The notes under the pieces: generated by a model
Databases searched by the model: none
The model's input: the letters and a program-made list of their open reading frames with translations, nothing else
Told to the model about the DNA's origin: nothing
From: Muricoccus nepalensis
GTDB taxonomy: Bacteria > Pseudomonadota > Alphaproteobacteria > Acetobacterales > Acetobacteraceae
Reading direction: 5' to 3'
Assembly (NCBI RefSeq): GCF_006438825.1
Contig: NZ_RCZP01000021.1
Span: 28,076-92,075 of the forward strand
Length of the DNA: 64,000 nt
Position numbers and translations under genes: made by a program
Shown here: in pieces, positions 36,150 through 44,730 of the stretch
How positions within the stretch are numbered: the stretch's first letter is position 1
How the letters are laid out: every line of letters starts with the position of its first letter

Positions 36150-36502
36150 ACGTCACCCGCCTTGCCGACGCGCCGGCCTACGAGGCGCCCGGCCACTTCG
36201 ACATGCGCATGCTGCGCCTGCAGGGCCGCGAGGCCGGGCCGGCGGAGAGCCTCTGGCTCGGCCTCTCCTGGCTGCTGCCAGGCGGGCGCACCACGCTCGA
36301 TGCCTCCCCGGTGGAGAAGCACTACGTCGTGGTGGAGGGGGAGCTCACGATCGTCGCGGAGCGCGACGGCGTGCGGGAGGAGGCGACGCTCGCGCGGCTC
36401 GACTCCTGCCGCATCGCGCCGGGCGAGGGACGGCAGCTCGAGAACCGGACGAACCGGCCAGCGGCCGTGGTCCTGGCCATGCCCTTCGCGCCGCCGGGCT
36501 GA
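36146..36502 (+). CDS. Small cupin protein, copy A
   Basis: 118 residues starting with GTG at 36146, overlapping the reductase stop. It is a single cupin barrel: the strand pattern EKHYVVVEGELTIV near 56-69 matches the cupin motif 1 region. Of the usual two His and Glu metal ligands only one His is near the right place, so metal binding is doubtful. It shares with copy B (47685) the N-terminal pattern YEAPxHFxMxxLRLQG, so the two are paralogues or fill the same slot in two operons. It might be a sugar/acid isomerase or a ligand-binding accessory; the function is unknown. Confidence 0.8.
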   Translation: MNVTRLADAPAYEAPGHFDMRMLRLQGREAGPAESLWLGLSWLLPGGRTTLDASPVEKHYVVVEGELTIVAERDGVREEATLARLDSCRIAPGEGRQLENRTNRPAAVVLAMPFAPPG

Positions 36503-36525
36503 ACGAGAACAACGGAGGAAAGAAG

Positions 36526-37527
36526 ATGAACATCCGGTCCATCGCCACCCGCCTGGCGGGCGGCCTCGCGGCGGTGCTGCTTTCCCTGCCGGTTTCCCTG
36601 CCGGGCGCCCAGGCCCAGGGCCGCTTCCCCGACCGCACCATCACCATCATCGTGCCCTTCGCGGCCGGTGGCCCGACCGACGTGGTGGCGCGGCAGCTCG
36701 GCGAGGCCATGGGGCGCGACCTCGGCGTCTCCGTCGTGTCCGAGAACGTGACGGGCGCGGGCGGCACCATCGGCGGGCAGCGCGTCGCGCAGGCACGGTC
36801 GGACGGCTACACGCTGCTGCTCGGCAACATCGGCGTCGCGACGGCGCCGAGCCTCTACCGCAACCTGCCCTACGACGTGCTGAAGTCCTTCGACACGGTG
36901 GGCCTCATCACGCCCGTGCCGATGACGCTCGTCGCGCGCCCGAACATCCCGGCGGCGAACCTTCCGGAGCTGGTGGCCTGGCTGAAGCGGCCGGGGGCGG
37001 AGGTGAACATCGGCCATGCCGGGCTCGGCTCGGCCAGCCATCTCTGCGCGACGCTGCTGCGCTCGCTGCTGCAGACGCCGATGACGCCGATCGCCTTCCG
37101 CGGCACGGCGCCGATCATGACGGAGCTGATGGCGGGGCGGCTGGACCTGACCTGCGACCAGACCACCAACACCGTGCCCTACATCCAGGACAACCGGGTC
37201 CGCGCCTTCGCCACCACCACCGACCAGCGGCTGGCCGCCCTGCCCAACCTGCCCACGGCGGCGGAGGGCGGGCTGCCCGGGCTGACCGTCACGGTGTGGC
37301 ACGGCTTCTACGTGCCCGCCGGCACGCCGCGCCCGGTGATCGACCGCCTTTCCCAGGCGCTCCGCACGGCGTTGGCGGACGAGAAGGTGGTGACCCGCTT
37401 CGCGGAACTCGCCACCACGCCGGAGCCGGCCGACCGCGCGACGCCGGAGGCGCACCGCGCGCTGCTGGAGGCCGAGGTAGCCCGCTGGCGCCCGATCATC
37501 CAGTCCGCCGGCGAGTACGCCGACTGA
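36526..37527 (+). CDS. Bug-family substrate-binding protein 4, BKACE operon A
   Basis: 333 residues with a Sec signal (about 1-33, ending AQAQ) and the signature FPDRTITIIVPFAAGGPTDVVARQ. The ligand loops ENVTGAGGTIGGQ near 72 and PIAFRGTAPIMTE near 186 are intact. A strong ribosome site GGAGGAAAG precedes the ATG, 23 bases after the cupin. As the only transport gene in this operon, it probably brings the carboxylated substrate of the dioxygenase/BKACE enzymes. A stable hairpin directly follows it and may raise its expression relative to the last gene. Confidence 0.94.
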   Translation: MNIRSIATRLAGGLAAVLLSLPVSLPGAQAQGRFPDRTITIIVPFAAGGPTDVVARQLGEAMGRDLGVSVVSENVTGAGGTIGGQRVAQARSDGYTLLLGNIGVATAPSLYRNLPYDVLKSFDTVGLITPVPMTLVARPNIPAANLPELVAWLKRPGAEVNIGHAGLGSASHLCATLLRSLLQTPMTPIAFRGTAPIMTELMAGRLDLTCDQTTNTVPYIQDNRVRAFATTTDQRLAALPNLPTAAEGGLPGLTVTVWHGFYVPAGTPRPVIDRLSQALRTALADEKVVTRFAELATTPEPADRATPEAHRALLEAEVARWRPIIQSAGEYAD

Positions 37528-37544
37528 TCCCAGCGTGTCGTCAA

Positions 37545-37575
37545 GGAGCCGCGGGCCGCGCCCGCCCGCGGTTCC
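37545..37575 (+). terminator. Strong stem-loop after Bug gene 4
   Basis: A 12-base-pair stem with one G-U pair (37545-37556 with 37564-37575) closes a seven-base loop. It is followed by GCTTC and not by a T-run, so it is probably an attenuator or an RNA-stabilising 3' end for the receptor message and not a full stop. The next gene starts 32 bases on. Confidence 0.5.
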
Positions 37576-37606
37576 GCTTCAACGAAGGGCGCCGGAGAAC
37601 GCGTCC

Positions 37607-39049
37607 ATGATCCCGTCCCGCCGCTCGCTGCTCGGCGCCGTGCCCGCGGCCACCCTCGCCGCCAGCCTTCCCGCCGCCGCCCAGGCGCCCGCGGCCGACC
37701 CGTCGCGGCCGGTGCTGATCCGTGGTGCCACGGTCCTGACGATGGATCCCGCCGTGCCCGACCTGCCCGTGGGCGACATCCTGGTGCGCGACGGCGCCAT
37801 CGCGGCCGTGGGGCGCGACCTGACGCCGCCGGAGGGCACGCAGGTGGTGGACGGCGCGGGGCGCATCGCCATCCCCGGGCTGGTGAACGCGCATATCCAT
37901 CTTGGCCAGGCGCTGCAGCGGGGTATGTCGGGCGACCAGACGCTCGGACAGTATTTCGGCACGGTGGTCGCCCGCCGCTCCTCGCGGCTGACGGCCGACG
38001 ACCTGCGCGCGGCGGACTACGCGGGCTCGCTGGAGCTTCTCTCGGCCGGCGTCACCACCGTGGTGGACTGGAGCCGCGAGACCACCAGCTCCGCCCACGC
38101 CGACGCCGCGCTGGACGCCTTCGAGAACGCGGGCATCCGCGCCGTCTTCGCCTATGGGCTGGCGGGGTCGGGGGCGGGCAGCACCACCAGCGCGAACAGC
38201 CCCGAGGCCGTGGCCGCCGATATCCGCCGGCTGCGCGCGGGCCGGCTGGCCTCGCCCGGTCGGGTGCGGCTGGCGCTGGCCATGCGCGGGCCGGACTTCT
38301 CCTCGCTGGAGGAGACCGAGAGCGACCTTCGCCTCGCGCGCGACCTCGACCTGCTCGTGCAGTTCCACGCGGGCGCGCCGGTCTACGCCGAGCGCAAGCG
38401 GCGCAGCATCGCGCTCCTGCACGAGAAGGGTCTGCTGAACCCGCGCATCAGCCTCGCCCACGCGAACGACCTCGACGAGGACGAGTACAAGATGCTGGCG
38501 GACGCCGGCGGCAGCACCGTCTCCACGCCGGAGGTGGAGATGCAGATGGGCCACGGCTTCCCCGCGGCGCCGCGCATGCAGCGGGCGGGCGGTGTGGTGG
38601 GCCTCGGCAGCGACATCTCGGCGGGCGTGGGCGGGGACGTCTTCACCCAGGCGCGCATCGCGCTCGCCGCCGCGCGCGGGCTGGCGAACGCGGAGGCCTT
38701 GCGGGCCGGGGCGCCGCTGCGGGCGGTGGCCTTCACCACGCGCCAGGCGCTTGGCTGGGCGACGCTCGGCGGCGCGCGGGCGGCGGGGCTGGGGGAGGTG
38801 ACGGGCAGCCTGACGCCGGGCAAGCGGGCCGACGTCGTGCTGCTGCGCGCCGACGGGGTCGGCACCTCGCCGGTGCTCGATCCCGTGTCCTCCGCGCTGA
38901 TGCAGTGCGGCGCCGCGGCCGTGGACTTCGTGATGGTGGACGGGCGCGTGCTGAAGCGCGACGGGCGGCTGGTCCACGCGGACGCCGAGGCTGCCGCCGC
39001 GGAGGCGCGGCGCCGGGCGGCGGGGCTGGAGGCGCGGGCGGCGGGCTGA
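37607..39049 (+). CDS. Exported metal-dependent amidohydrolase (AtzA/SsnA-like)
   Basis: 480 residues. The N-terminus PSRRSLLGAVPAATLAASLP has a twin-Arg-type signal with cleavage near AAAQA, which is unusual for this normally cytoplasmic family. The barrel starts with LIRGATVLTMD and carries the HxH ligands in NAHIHLGQ near 105-110, a third His in LVQFHAG, a fourth in SLAHAND and the Asp in LGSDISAG near 340. Members hydrolyse C-N bonds in cyclic or aromatic amines (cytosine, chlorotriazines, S-adenosylhomocysteine). Together with the Bug gene before it, it may release the catabolised acid from a precursor in the periplasm. The substrate is unknown. Confidence 0.88.
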   Translation: MIPSRRSLLGAVPAATLAASLPAAAQAPAADPSRPVLIRGATVLTMDPAVPDLPVGDILVRDGAIAAVGRDLTPPEGTQVVDGAGRIAIPGLVNAHIHLGQALQRGMSGDQTLGQYFGTVVARRSSRLTADDLRAADYAGSLELLSAGVTTVVDWSRETTSSAHADAALDAFENAGIRAVFAYGLAGSGAGSTTSANSPEAVAADIRRLRAGRLASPGRVRLALAMRGPDFSSLEETESDLRLARDLDLLVQFHAGAPVYAERKRRSIALLHEKGLLNPRISLAHANDLDEDEYKMLADAGGSTVSTPEVEMQMGHGFPAAPRMQRAGGVVGLGSDISAGVGGDVFTQARIALAAARGLANAEALRAGAPLRAVAFTTRQALGWATLGGARAAGLGEVTGSLTPGKRADVVLLRADGVGTSPVLDPVSSALMQCGAAAVDFVMVDGRVLKRDGRLVHADAEAAAAEARRRAAGLEARAAG

Positions 39050-39070
39050 CCGCCCTTCGTTCACCCAGCC

Positions 39071-40723
39071 CTAGTTCACCCGGCCGAGCAAGCCGCGCGC
39101 GATGACCTGCGCCTGGATCTCGGCCGCGCCCTCGAAGATCGAGAGGATGCGGGCGTCGCAGAGCACGCGCGAGATCGGGTATTCCAGCGCGTAGCCGTTG
39201 CCGCCGTGGATCTGCAGCGCCGCGTCGGCGTTGGCGAAGGCGACGCGGGCCGCCAGCAGCTTGGCCATGCCGGCCTCCACGTCGCAGCGCCGGCCGGCGT
39301 CCTTCTGCCGGGCGGCGAAGTAGGAGAGCTGGCGGGCCATCATCGTCTCGGCCGCCATCCAGGCGATCTTCGCGTGCACGCGGGGGAAGGCGAGGATGGG
39401 CTTGCCGAACTGCGCGCGGCTGTTGGCGTAGGCCGCGCCGAGCTCGAGCGCGTTCTGCGCGACGCCAAGGGCGCGGGCGGCGGTCTGGATGCGCGCGCTC
39501 TCGAAGGTCTCCATGAGCTGCTTGAAGCCCTGGCCCTCCACCCCGCCCAGCAGCGCGGAGGCGGGCACCTCGAAGCCGTCGAAGCCGATCTCGTACTCCC
39601 GCATGCCGCGGTAGCCGAGAACGTGGATCTCCGCGCCGCTCATGCCGGGGGCGGGGAAGGGGTTCTCCTCCGTGCCGCGGGGCTTCTCGGCCAGCAGCAT
39701 GGAAAGGCCCTTGTAGCCCGAGCCGGGCGCGCCGGTGCGGACAAGCAGCGTCATCAGGTCCGAGCGCGAGCCGTGGGTGATCCAAGTCTTGGCGCCGTGG
39801 ATGCGGTAGGTGTCGCCCTCCCGCACCGCGCGCGTCCGCAGGCTGCCGAGGTCGGAGCCGGTGTCGGGCTCGGTGAAGACGGCGGTGGGCAGGATCTCGC
39901 CCGAGGCGATGAGGGGCAGCCAGCGCGCGCGCTGCTCCTCCGTGCCGCCGAGGCGGATCAGCTCGGCCGCGATCTCCGAGCGCGTGCCGAGCGAGCCGAC
40001 GCCGAGATAGGCGCCGGAAAGGGCCTCCGAGACGAGGCACATGGCGACCTTGCCGAGGCCGAGGCCGCCGAATTCCTCGGGCACCGTCAGGCCGAAGACG
40101 CCCATCTCCGCCAGTTTCCCGACCACGGGCAGGGGGATGAGGGCGTTGTCGCGGTGCCATTCCTGGGCACGGGGGGCGACCTCGGCGGCGGCGAAGCGGA
40201 GGAACTCGCCCCGCACGGCCTCCATCGCCTCGTCCTCCAGGGCGAGATCGCCGAAGCGGCCCTCCGTGACGGCCGTGGCCAGCGAGAGGCGCGCGGCGTC
40301 GAGGGCGGCGGGATCGGAAAGCGCGCGCAGGCCGTGGCGGGCGGCGTCGAGCGCGGCGTCCGGCACGCCCATGTCGCCGGGGCGGACGATCTCGGCCTGG
40401 CTCATGGGGATGCCGCCGAGAAGCTGCTCCCCGTACTCCGCAAAGCCGAGGCGGAGGATGGCGCCCTCCGCCTCGCCCAGCCGGCCCGCCTCCCGCAGGC
40501 GGCGGGCCCAGGCGAGGGACTGGCGCAGCGCCTCCACGTAGGTCGCCTGCCAGGCGAGGCCGTGGGCGGCGAACTGGGCCGCCTCCAGCCGGGCGGGGTC
40601 AGGGCGGCCGTCCGGGGCGAGGCGCGCCGCGAGGGCGGCCCGCGTCGCGTCGTGCAGGCGCTCGGCCGCGTCCAGCACGGCGGCGCAGCCATCGACCAGC
40701 GCGGGGGCGGGGTGGTCCAGCAT
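39071..40723 (-). CDS. mcd: (2S)-Methylsuccinyl-CoA dehydrogenase-type acyl-CoA dehydrogenase
   Basis: 550 residues, about 160 longer than ordinary acyl-CoA dehydrogenases. The extra N-terminal domain with YGEQLLGGIPMSQAEIVRP near 100-115 is the mark of methylsuccinyl-CoA dehydrogenase of the ethylmalonyl-CoA pathway, which forms mesaconyl-C1-CoA. FAD-site segments TAVFTEPDTGSDLGSLRT and WITHGSRSD and a C-terminal QIHGGNGY are present. The start at 40723 is chosen for its GAGGAGA site; 40741 lacks one. It follows mct by 36 bases in the same operon. No ethylmalonyl-CoA mutase or carboxylase gene is nearby. Confidence 0.82.
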   Translation of the reverse strand: MLDHPAPALVDGCAAVLDAAERLHDATRAALAARLAPDGRPDPARLEAAQFAAHGLAWQATYVEALRQSLAWARRLREAGRLGEAEGAILRLGFAEYGEQLLGGIPMSQAEIVRPGDMGVPDAALDAARHGLRALSDPAALDAARLSLATAVTEGRFGDLALEDEAMEAVRGEFLRFAAAEVAPRAQEWHRDNALIPLPVVGKLAEMGVFGLTVPEEFGGLGLGKVAMCLVSEALSGAYLGVGSLGTRSEIAAELIRLGGTEEQRARWLPLIASGEILPTAVFTEPDTGSDLGSLRTRAVREGDTYRIHGAKTWITHGSRSDLMTLLVRTGAPGSGYKGLSMLLAEKPRGTEENPFPAPGMSGAEIHVLGYRGMREYEIGFDGFEVPASALLGGVEGQGFKQLMETFESARIQTAARALGVAQNALELGAAYANSRAQFGKPILAFPRVHAKIAWMAAETMMARQLSYFAARQKDAGRRCDVEAGMAKLLAARVAFANADAALQIHGGNGYALEYPISRVLCDARILSIFEGAAEIQAQVIARGLLGRVN

Positions 40724-40759
40724 GGGGCGTCTCCTCGGCAACCGGTTTCGCGATGGGCC

Positions 40760-41974
40760 CTATGTGGGGCCGGCGATGGTGCCCGCATCGTGCAGCCGGC
40801 CGATGGCGGCGGTCGAGAGGCCCAGCACCTCCGCCAGCACCGCCTCCGTGTCCTGGCCCAGCACCGGGGCGGCGGCGGGTTCGGGGCGGGGGTTGGAGGA
40901 GAAGGCGAGGGGGACGCCCGGGGCCAGGACGGGGCCGGCGCCGGGCTGGTCCACGGTGGCGAAGAGGGGGTTGGCGGGGGAGCAGCGGGGGTCCTCCGCC
41001 AGGAGCTGGCCGAAGTCCTGGTAGGGGCCCCAGAGGACGCCGCTGCCCTCGAAGGCGGCGGCCACCTCGGGGAGGGTGCGGGCGGCGAACCAGGGCTCCA
41101 GCACGGCGGCGATGGCGCGGCGGGCGGCGAAGCGGCCGCCTTCGGTGGAGAGGTCCACGTCGAGCAGGGGGCCGATCATCGCCAGCTTCTCCGCGAGGCC
41201 GGTGGCCTTGCCGATGGCGCGCCACTGGCGCTCGGAGATGGCGACGAGCATGGCGCGGCGGCCGTCCGCCGTCTCGAAGTCGCGGCCGAGCGCGCCGTAG
41301 AGCTCGTTGCCCATGGGCGGGCGCACCGTGCCGTTCACCGCGACGTCGGCGAGGTAGCCGAGGTTGCCGACGCTCGCCAGCATCACGTCGGACAGGGCCA
41401 GCGTCACCTCGCGGCCCTGCCCGTCCCGGCGACGGGCGCGCTCGGCCGCGAGAAGGCCGGTGGAGAGGTAGAGGCCGGCGGCGATGTCCCAGGCCGGCAG
41501 GACGTGGTTCACGGGCTCGCCGCCGCGGCCGGTGGCCATGGGGAAGCCGCTGGCGCAGTTCACGGTGTAGTCCACCGCGCCGGTGCCGTCGTGGTTGCCG
41601 GTCAGGCGCAGCATGATGAGGTCCTCCCGCGCCTTGCGGAGCTCGTCGAAGCCCATCCAGCCGCTGGCGGGCAGGTTGGTGAGGAGGATGCCCGCCTCCT
41701 CGCCCGGCGCGGCGATCAGGGCGCGCGCGATCTCGCGGCCCTCGGGCGTGTTGAGGGCGAGCGCGACGGAGCGCTTCCGCTTGTTCAGGCTCGCCCAGTA
41801 GAGGCTGGTGCCGGAGGGGGCGAGGGGCCAGCGGCGGAGGTCGATGTTGCCGCCGATGGGGTCGATGCGGATGACCTCGGCGCCCATCTGCGCCAGCGTC
41901 ATGCCGCCGATGGGGGCGGCGATGAAGGCGGAGACCTCCACGATTCGCAGGCCGTGAAGGATGGGATGGGTCAT
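40760..41974 (-). CDS. mct: 2-Methylfumaryl-CoA isomerase (mesaconyl-CoA C1-C4 CoA transferase)
   Basis: 404 residues of the class III CoA transferase (CaiB/BaiF) family. The sequence follows the Mct of Chloroflexus closely by eye, including HGLRIVEVSAFIAAPIGGMT at the start, NHVLPAWDIAAG near 160, NELYGALGRDFET and the ending GRLHDAGTIAGP. That enzyme moves CoA inside mesaconate from C1 to C4 in the 3-hydroxypropionate bicycle. The catalytic Asp of the family falls near VNHVLPAWD. The ATG at 41974 is preferred over the GTG at 41983 because homologues start there. It is the first gene of a pair with mcd. Confidence 0.87.
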   Translation of the reverse strand: MTHPILHGLRIVEVSAFIAAPIGGMTLAQMGAEVIRIDPIGGNIDLRRWPLAPSGTSLYWASLNKRKRSVALALNTPEGREIARALIAAPGEEAGILLTNLPASGWMGFDELRKAREDLIMLRLTGNHDGTGAVDYTVNCASGFPMATGRGGEPVNHVLPAWDIAAGLYLSTGLLAAERARRRDGQGREVTLALSDVMLASVGNLGYLADVAVNGTVRPPMGNELYGALGRDFETADGRRAMLVAISERQWRAIGKATGLAEKLAMIGPLLDVDLSTEGGRFAARRAIAAVLEPWFAARTLPEVAAAFEGSGVLWGPYQDFGQLLAEDPRCSPANPLFATVDQPGAGPVLAPGVPLAFSSNPRPEPAAAPVLGQDTEAVLAEVLGLSTAAIGRLHDAGTIAGPT

Positions 41975-42038
41975 CGCGGGCACTCGCCGGAGGGGGAGGA
42001 CGGCATAGCGCGGCTCGGCCCGCCGCGGAATGCCGCCC

Positions 42039-42527
42039 CTACTCGTCGCGCCGCCAGGTGACGATGATCCGCACGACCTGGCCGAGCAGGTTGGGGTGGG
42101 GCTGCGGCGGGCTCTCCAGGTGCAGCAGGTCCCCCTCGAAGCGGAAGATCCGGGCCTGGTCCGTTCCGACCCAGGCCTGGTTCCAGGCGGCCTCCACGCG
42201 GGTGACCACGCGGTCGCCCTCCACCCGCCAGCGGCCGGTGTAGGAAATCATGGTTCGCAGCGCCTGGGCGCGCTCCACGTCGGTCTGCGGCACCGGGCGG
42301 CCCTCGGCGGTGACGAGGGCGAGCCATCGGCCGCCGGCGGTCGCGATCTGGTAGCCGGTGGGGTGCTGCCCGAGCACGGGCCTGCGCTGGCCGGCCGCGT
42401 CCTCGTAGACAACGCCGACCAGCTTCCAGTTGCCGACGATGCGCGCGCGGTCCGACGCCTCGTCCGCGCGGGCCGGCGGGGCCAGCGCCAGGACGAGGAG
42501 GGCGAGGGAGAGCGGGCGGCGCGTCAT
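42039..42527 (-). CDS. Exported lipocalin-like domain protein
   Basis: 162 residues with a signal peptide (about 1-21, ending ARAD). The mature part opens with RIVGNWKLVG and continues through YEDAAGQRRPVLGQHPTGYQI and MISYTGRWRVEGDRVVTRVEAAWNQ, the pattern of lipocalin-like (lipocalin_5) domains, small beta-barrel proteins of unknown ligand. ATG at 42527 overlaps the stop of the hydroxyacid dehydrogenase by four bases. It may be a periplasmic ligand binder or simply ride along in the operon. The function is unknown. Confidence 0.78.
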   Translation of the reverse strand: MTRRPLSLALLVLALAPPARADEASDRARIVGNWKLVGVVYEDAAGQRRPVLGQHPTGYQIATAGGRWLALVTAEGRPVPQTDVERAQALRTMISYTGRWRVEGDRVVTRVEAAWNQAWVGTDQARIFRFEGDLLHLESPPQPHPNLLGQVVRIIVTWRRDE

Positions 42528-43483
42528 GCCGCCCCCGCCCGTTCCACGCGGTCCTTCAGCGCCGCCTCGCCGCCCCGGACGAAGTCGGCCAGGTTCTGCC
42601 GGAGCGTCGGCAGGGCCTGCTCCGCGTAGGTGTCGCTCATGCCGCCGATATGCGGGGTGATGATGAGGTTCGGCACGTCCCAGAGAGGGCTCCCGGCCGG
42701 CAGCGGCTCCTGCGCGAAGACGTCCAGCGCCGCGCCGGCGATGGTGCCCGCGCGCAGCGCCGCGGCCAGCGCCTCCTCGTCCACCACGTTGCCGCGGGCG
42801 AGGTTCACGAGGAAGGAGCCCGGCCGCATCGCCGAGAGCAGCCCCGCGTCGATGATATTGTGCGTCTCGGGCGTGTAGGGAACCAGCAGCACGAGGAAGT
42901 CGGCCAGGGCCGCGGCCTCGTGCAGCCGCGCGCGGGGCATCATGGCGTCGAAGCCCGGCGGCGGGGCGCTGCGGCCGCTGATGCCGATCACGCGCATGCC
43001 GAAGGCCTTGCAGCGCGGCGCCAGCTCCTCGCTGATGGAGCCGACGCCGAGGATGACGGCCGTGCGCCCGACGAGCAGCTTCTGCGGCCAGCGCTCCCAG
43101 CGGTGCCCCTCCTGGTTGCGCAGCACGGCCGGGAAGTTGCGGGCGAGCAGCATCATGTCGAGCATCGCCAGCTCCGACATCTGCGGCCCGTGGATGCCGC
43201 GCACGCGGGTGATGGCGACGTCGCGCGGCAGCTCGGGCATGATCAGCAGGTTGTCCACGCCCGTGGTCATGGCCTGCACCCATCGCAGCCGCGGCAGCGC
43301 CTTGACCGTCGCGGCGCTGACCGAGGGCGCCATGGCGACCAGCACCTGCGATTCCGCGGCCTGGCCGGCGATGTCGGCGTTGCTCTTCGCGAGGTGCAGG
43401 CGCAGCCCCGGGAACTCCGGCGCCAGATGGTCCCGGTAGTAGTCGGCGTCCTTGCCGAAGAGGAGGATGTCGGTCGCGGTCAT
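42524..43483 (-). CDS. D-2-hydroxyacid dehydrogenase family protein
   Basis: 319 residues of the D-isomer-specific 2-hydroxyacid dehydrogenase family, which reduces 2-oxo acids with NAD(P)H. The catalytic set is visible as Arg in NLARGNVVDE, Glu in DVFAQEPLP and His in ITPHIGG. The nucleotide loop reads GVGSIS where the family has GxGxxG, so the last Gly is Ser, a change that may alter cofactor binding. It starts three bases after the M24-family gene stops and overlaps the lipocalin gene by four, so it belongs to the Bug/M24 operon. The substrate may be a branched or hydroxypyruvate-like 2-oxo acid. Confidence 0.9.
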   Translation of the reverse strand: MTATDILLFGKDADYYRDHLAPEFPGLRLHLAKSNADIAGQAAESQVLVAMAPSVSAATVKALPRLRWVQAMTTGVDNLLIMPELPRDVAITRVRGIHGPQMSELAMLDMMLLARNFPAVLRNQEGHRWERWPQKLLVGRTAVILGVGSISEELAPRCKAFGMRVIGISGRSAPPPGFDAMMPRARLHEAAALADFLVLLVPYTPETHNIIDAGLLSAMRPGSFLVNLARGNVVDEEALAAALRAGTIAGAALDVFAQEPLPAGSPLWDVPNLIITPHIGGMSDTYAEQALPTLRQNLADFVRGGEAALKDRVERAGAA

Positions 43484-43486
43484 GCC

Positions 43487-44686
43487 TCAGCCGATCTCGG
43501 TGATGATCTCGGGGAACTCGTGCAGCCGCGGCCCCGGGCCGTCCGGGCCGATGAGGTAGTTGTCGCAGACCCAGGACATGATGCCCCCGTGGTTGTAGGT
43601 GGGGTGGACCACGATGTTCGTGTCGGCCTGGATGGGGAAGGGCTCGTCGTGGCGGATGAGCGGGCGCTCCACCATGTCGTAGCCCTGGCCGTGGCAGTAA
43701 AGGCGGCTCTCGGGCGGGCGGCCGTTCTTCACCATGAAGGCGTTGAACTCCTCCCAGATCCGGGCGCTCGGCATGCCCGGCACCAGGCGGTCGAGGGTGA
43801 AGCGGCGGGCCTCCAGCGTGAAGGCGAACTCGTCCTTCATCTGCTGGGAGGCGCGGCCGAGCACGCAGCTCCGGCCGAGCTCCGTGTACATGCCGCCGGG
43901 CCCGCTGTTCTCCACCAGCAGGACGAACTGGTCGCCCTCCCGCAGAACCCGGTTGCCGAAGTGCCACTGGCCGAAGTGGAAGGGCGTGCCGGCGGGGGCG
44001 GAGGCGCAGAGATAGATGCCCTGCTCGCTGCCATAGGCGTGGCTGTACCGCTGGGCGACGGCCGCCACCTCGCGGTCGCGCATCCCGGGCTTGATCGCGT
44101 CGAAGGCCGCGCGCATGGCGCCGTCCTGCATGCGGGCGGCGTCGCGGATCAGCTCCTTCTCCTCGTCGCTCTTGAGGACCTTCACGCGGTCCACGAGGTC
44201 GGAGGCGTCGACGAAGCGGGCCTGCGGGAAGGCGGCGCGGACGTGGTCGGCGACGGCGGCCGACATCTGGTAGGCGCCGACGAGGCCGATGGTGGCGCGC
44301 GCGTAGGGCGCGAGGCCGCTGGCAGCAAGCTCCGCGTCGTAGGGCGCGGTGTAGAAGCAGGAGGCGTAGCTCGGCGTCATCAGCGCCCGCTTCACGCCGC
44401 GCAGCACGCCGTTGTCGCCGCCCGGCGGCTCGTCGACCGCGCCGAAAGGCCCCTGGCGGACCACGGTCATCAGGTCGTCGCGCGGGAAGACCACGGTGAC
44501 GGGGTAGCCGTTGGTGGCCGGCAGATCCGTGAAGTACTTCACGTAGCCGCCCATGTGGTCGCCGTTGTTCTGCATCAGCAGCACGTCGATGCTCGCCGCC
44601 TCCATGGCCGCCCGCACGGCGGCCCAGCGCCGCTCGAGCTCGGCCGTGGAGATGGGCCGCTGAATCCTCTGGTCCTGGTCGGACAT
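43487..44686 (-). CDS. M24-fold (creatinase/Xaa-Pro peptidase-like) protein with altered metal site
   Basis: 399 residues. The N-terminal creatinase_N-like domain (about 15-150) and C-terminal pita-bread domain are recognisable, with HFGQWHFGNRVLREGDQF and HGQGYDMVERPLIRHDEPF. The metal ligands of active M24 peptidases are changed: the first Asp region reads LVENSGPGGMYTELGRS, and the late Glu positions read VHPTYNHGG. This resembles metal-free members such as creatinase. It may hydrolyse a small amide or C-N bond, or be non-catalytic. The ATG at 44686 has AAAGGGTGA upstream. It is cotranscribed with a Bug receptor 44 bases before. Confidence 0.85.
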   Translation of the reverse strand: MSDQDQRIQRPISTAELERRWAAVRAAMEAASIDVLLMQNNGDHMGGYVKYFTDLPATNGYPVTVVFPRDDLMTVVRQGPFGAVDEPPGGDNGVLRGVKRALMTPSYASCFYTAPYDAELAASGLAPYARATIGLVGAYQMSAAVADHVRAAFPQARFVDASDLVDRVKVLKSDEEKELIRDAARMQDGAMRAAFDAIKPGMRDREVAAVAQRYSHAYGSEQGIYLCASAPAGTPFHFGQWHFGNRVLREGDQFVLLVENSGPGGMYTELGRSCVLGRASQQMKDEFAFTLEARRFTLDRLVPGMPSARIWEEFNAFMVKNGRPPESRLYCHGQGYDMVERPLIRHDEPFPIQADTNIVVHPTYNHGGIMSWVCDNYLIGPDGPGPRLHEFPEIITEIG

Positions 44687-44730
44687 CGTCACCCTTTCAT
44701 GCACCCGTCGCGGCGCGCCGTTGCGCACCG

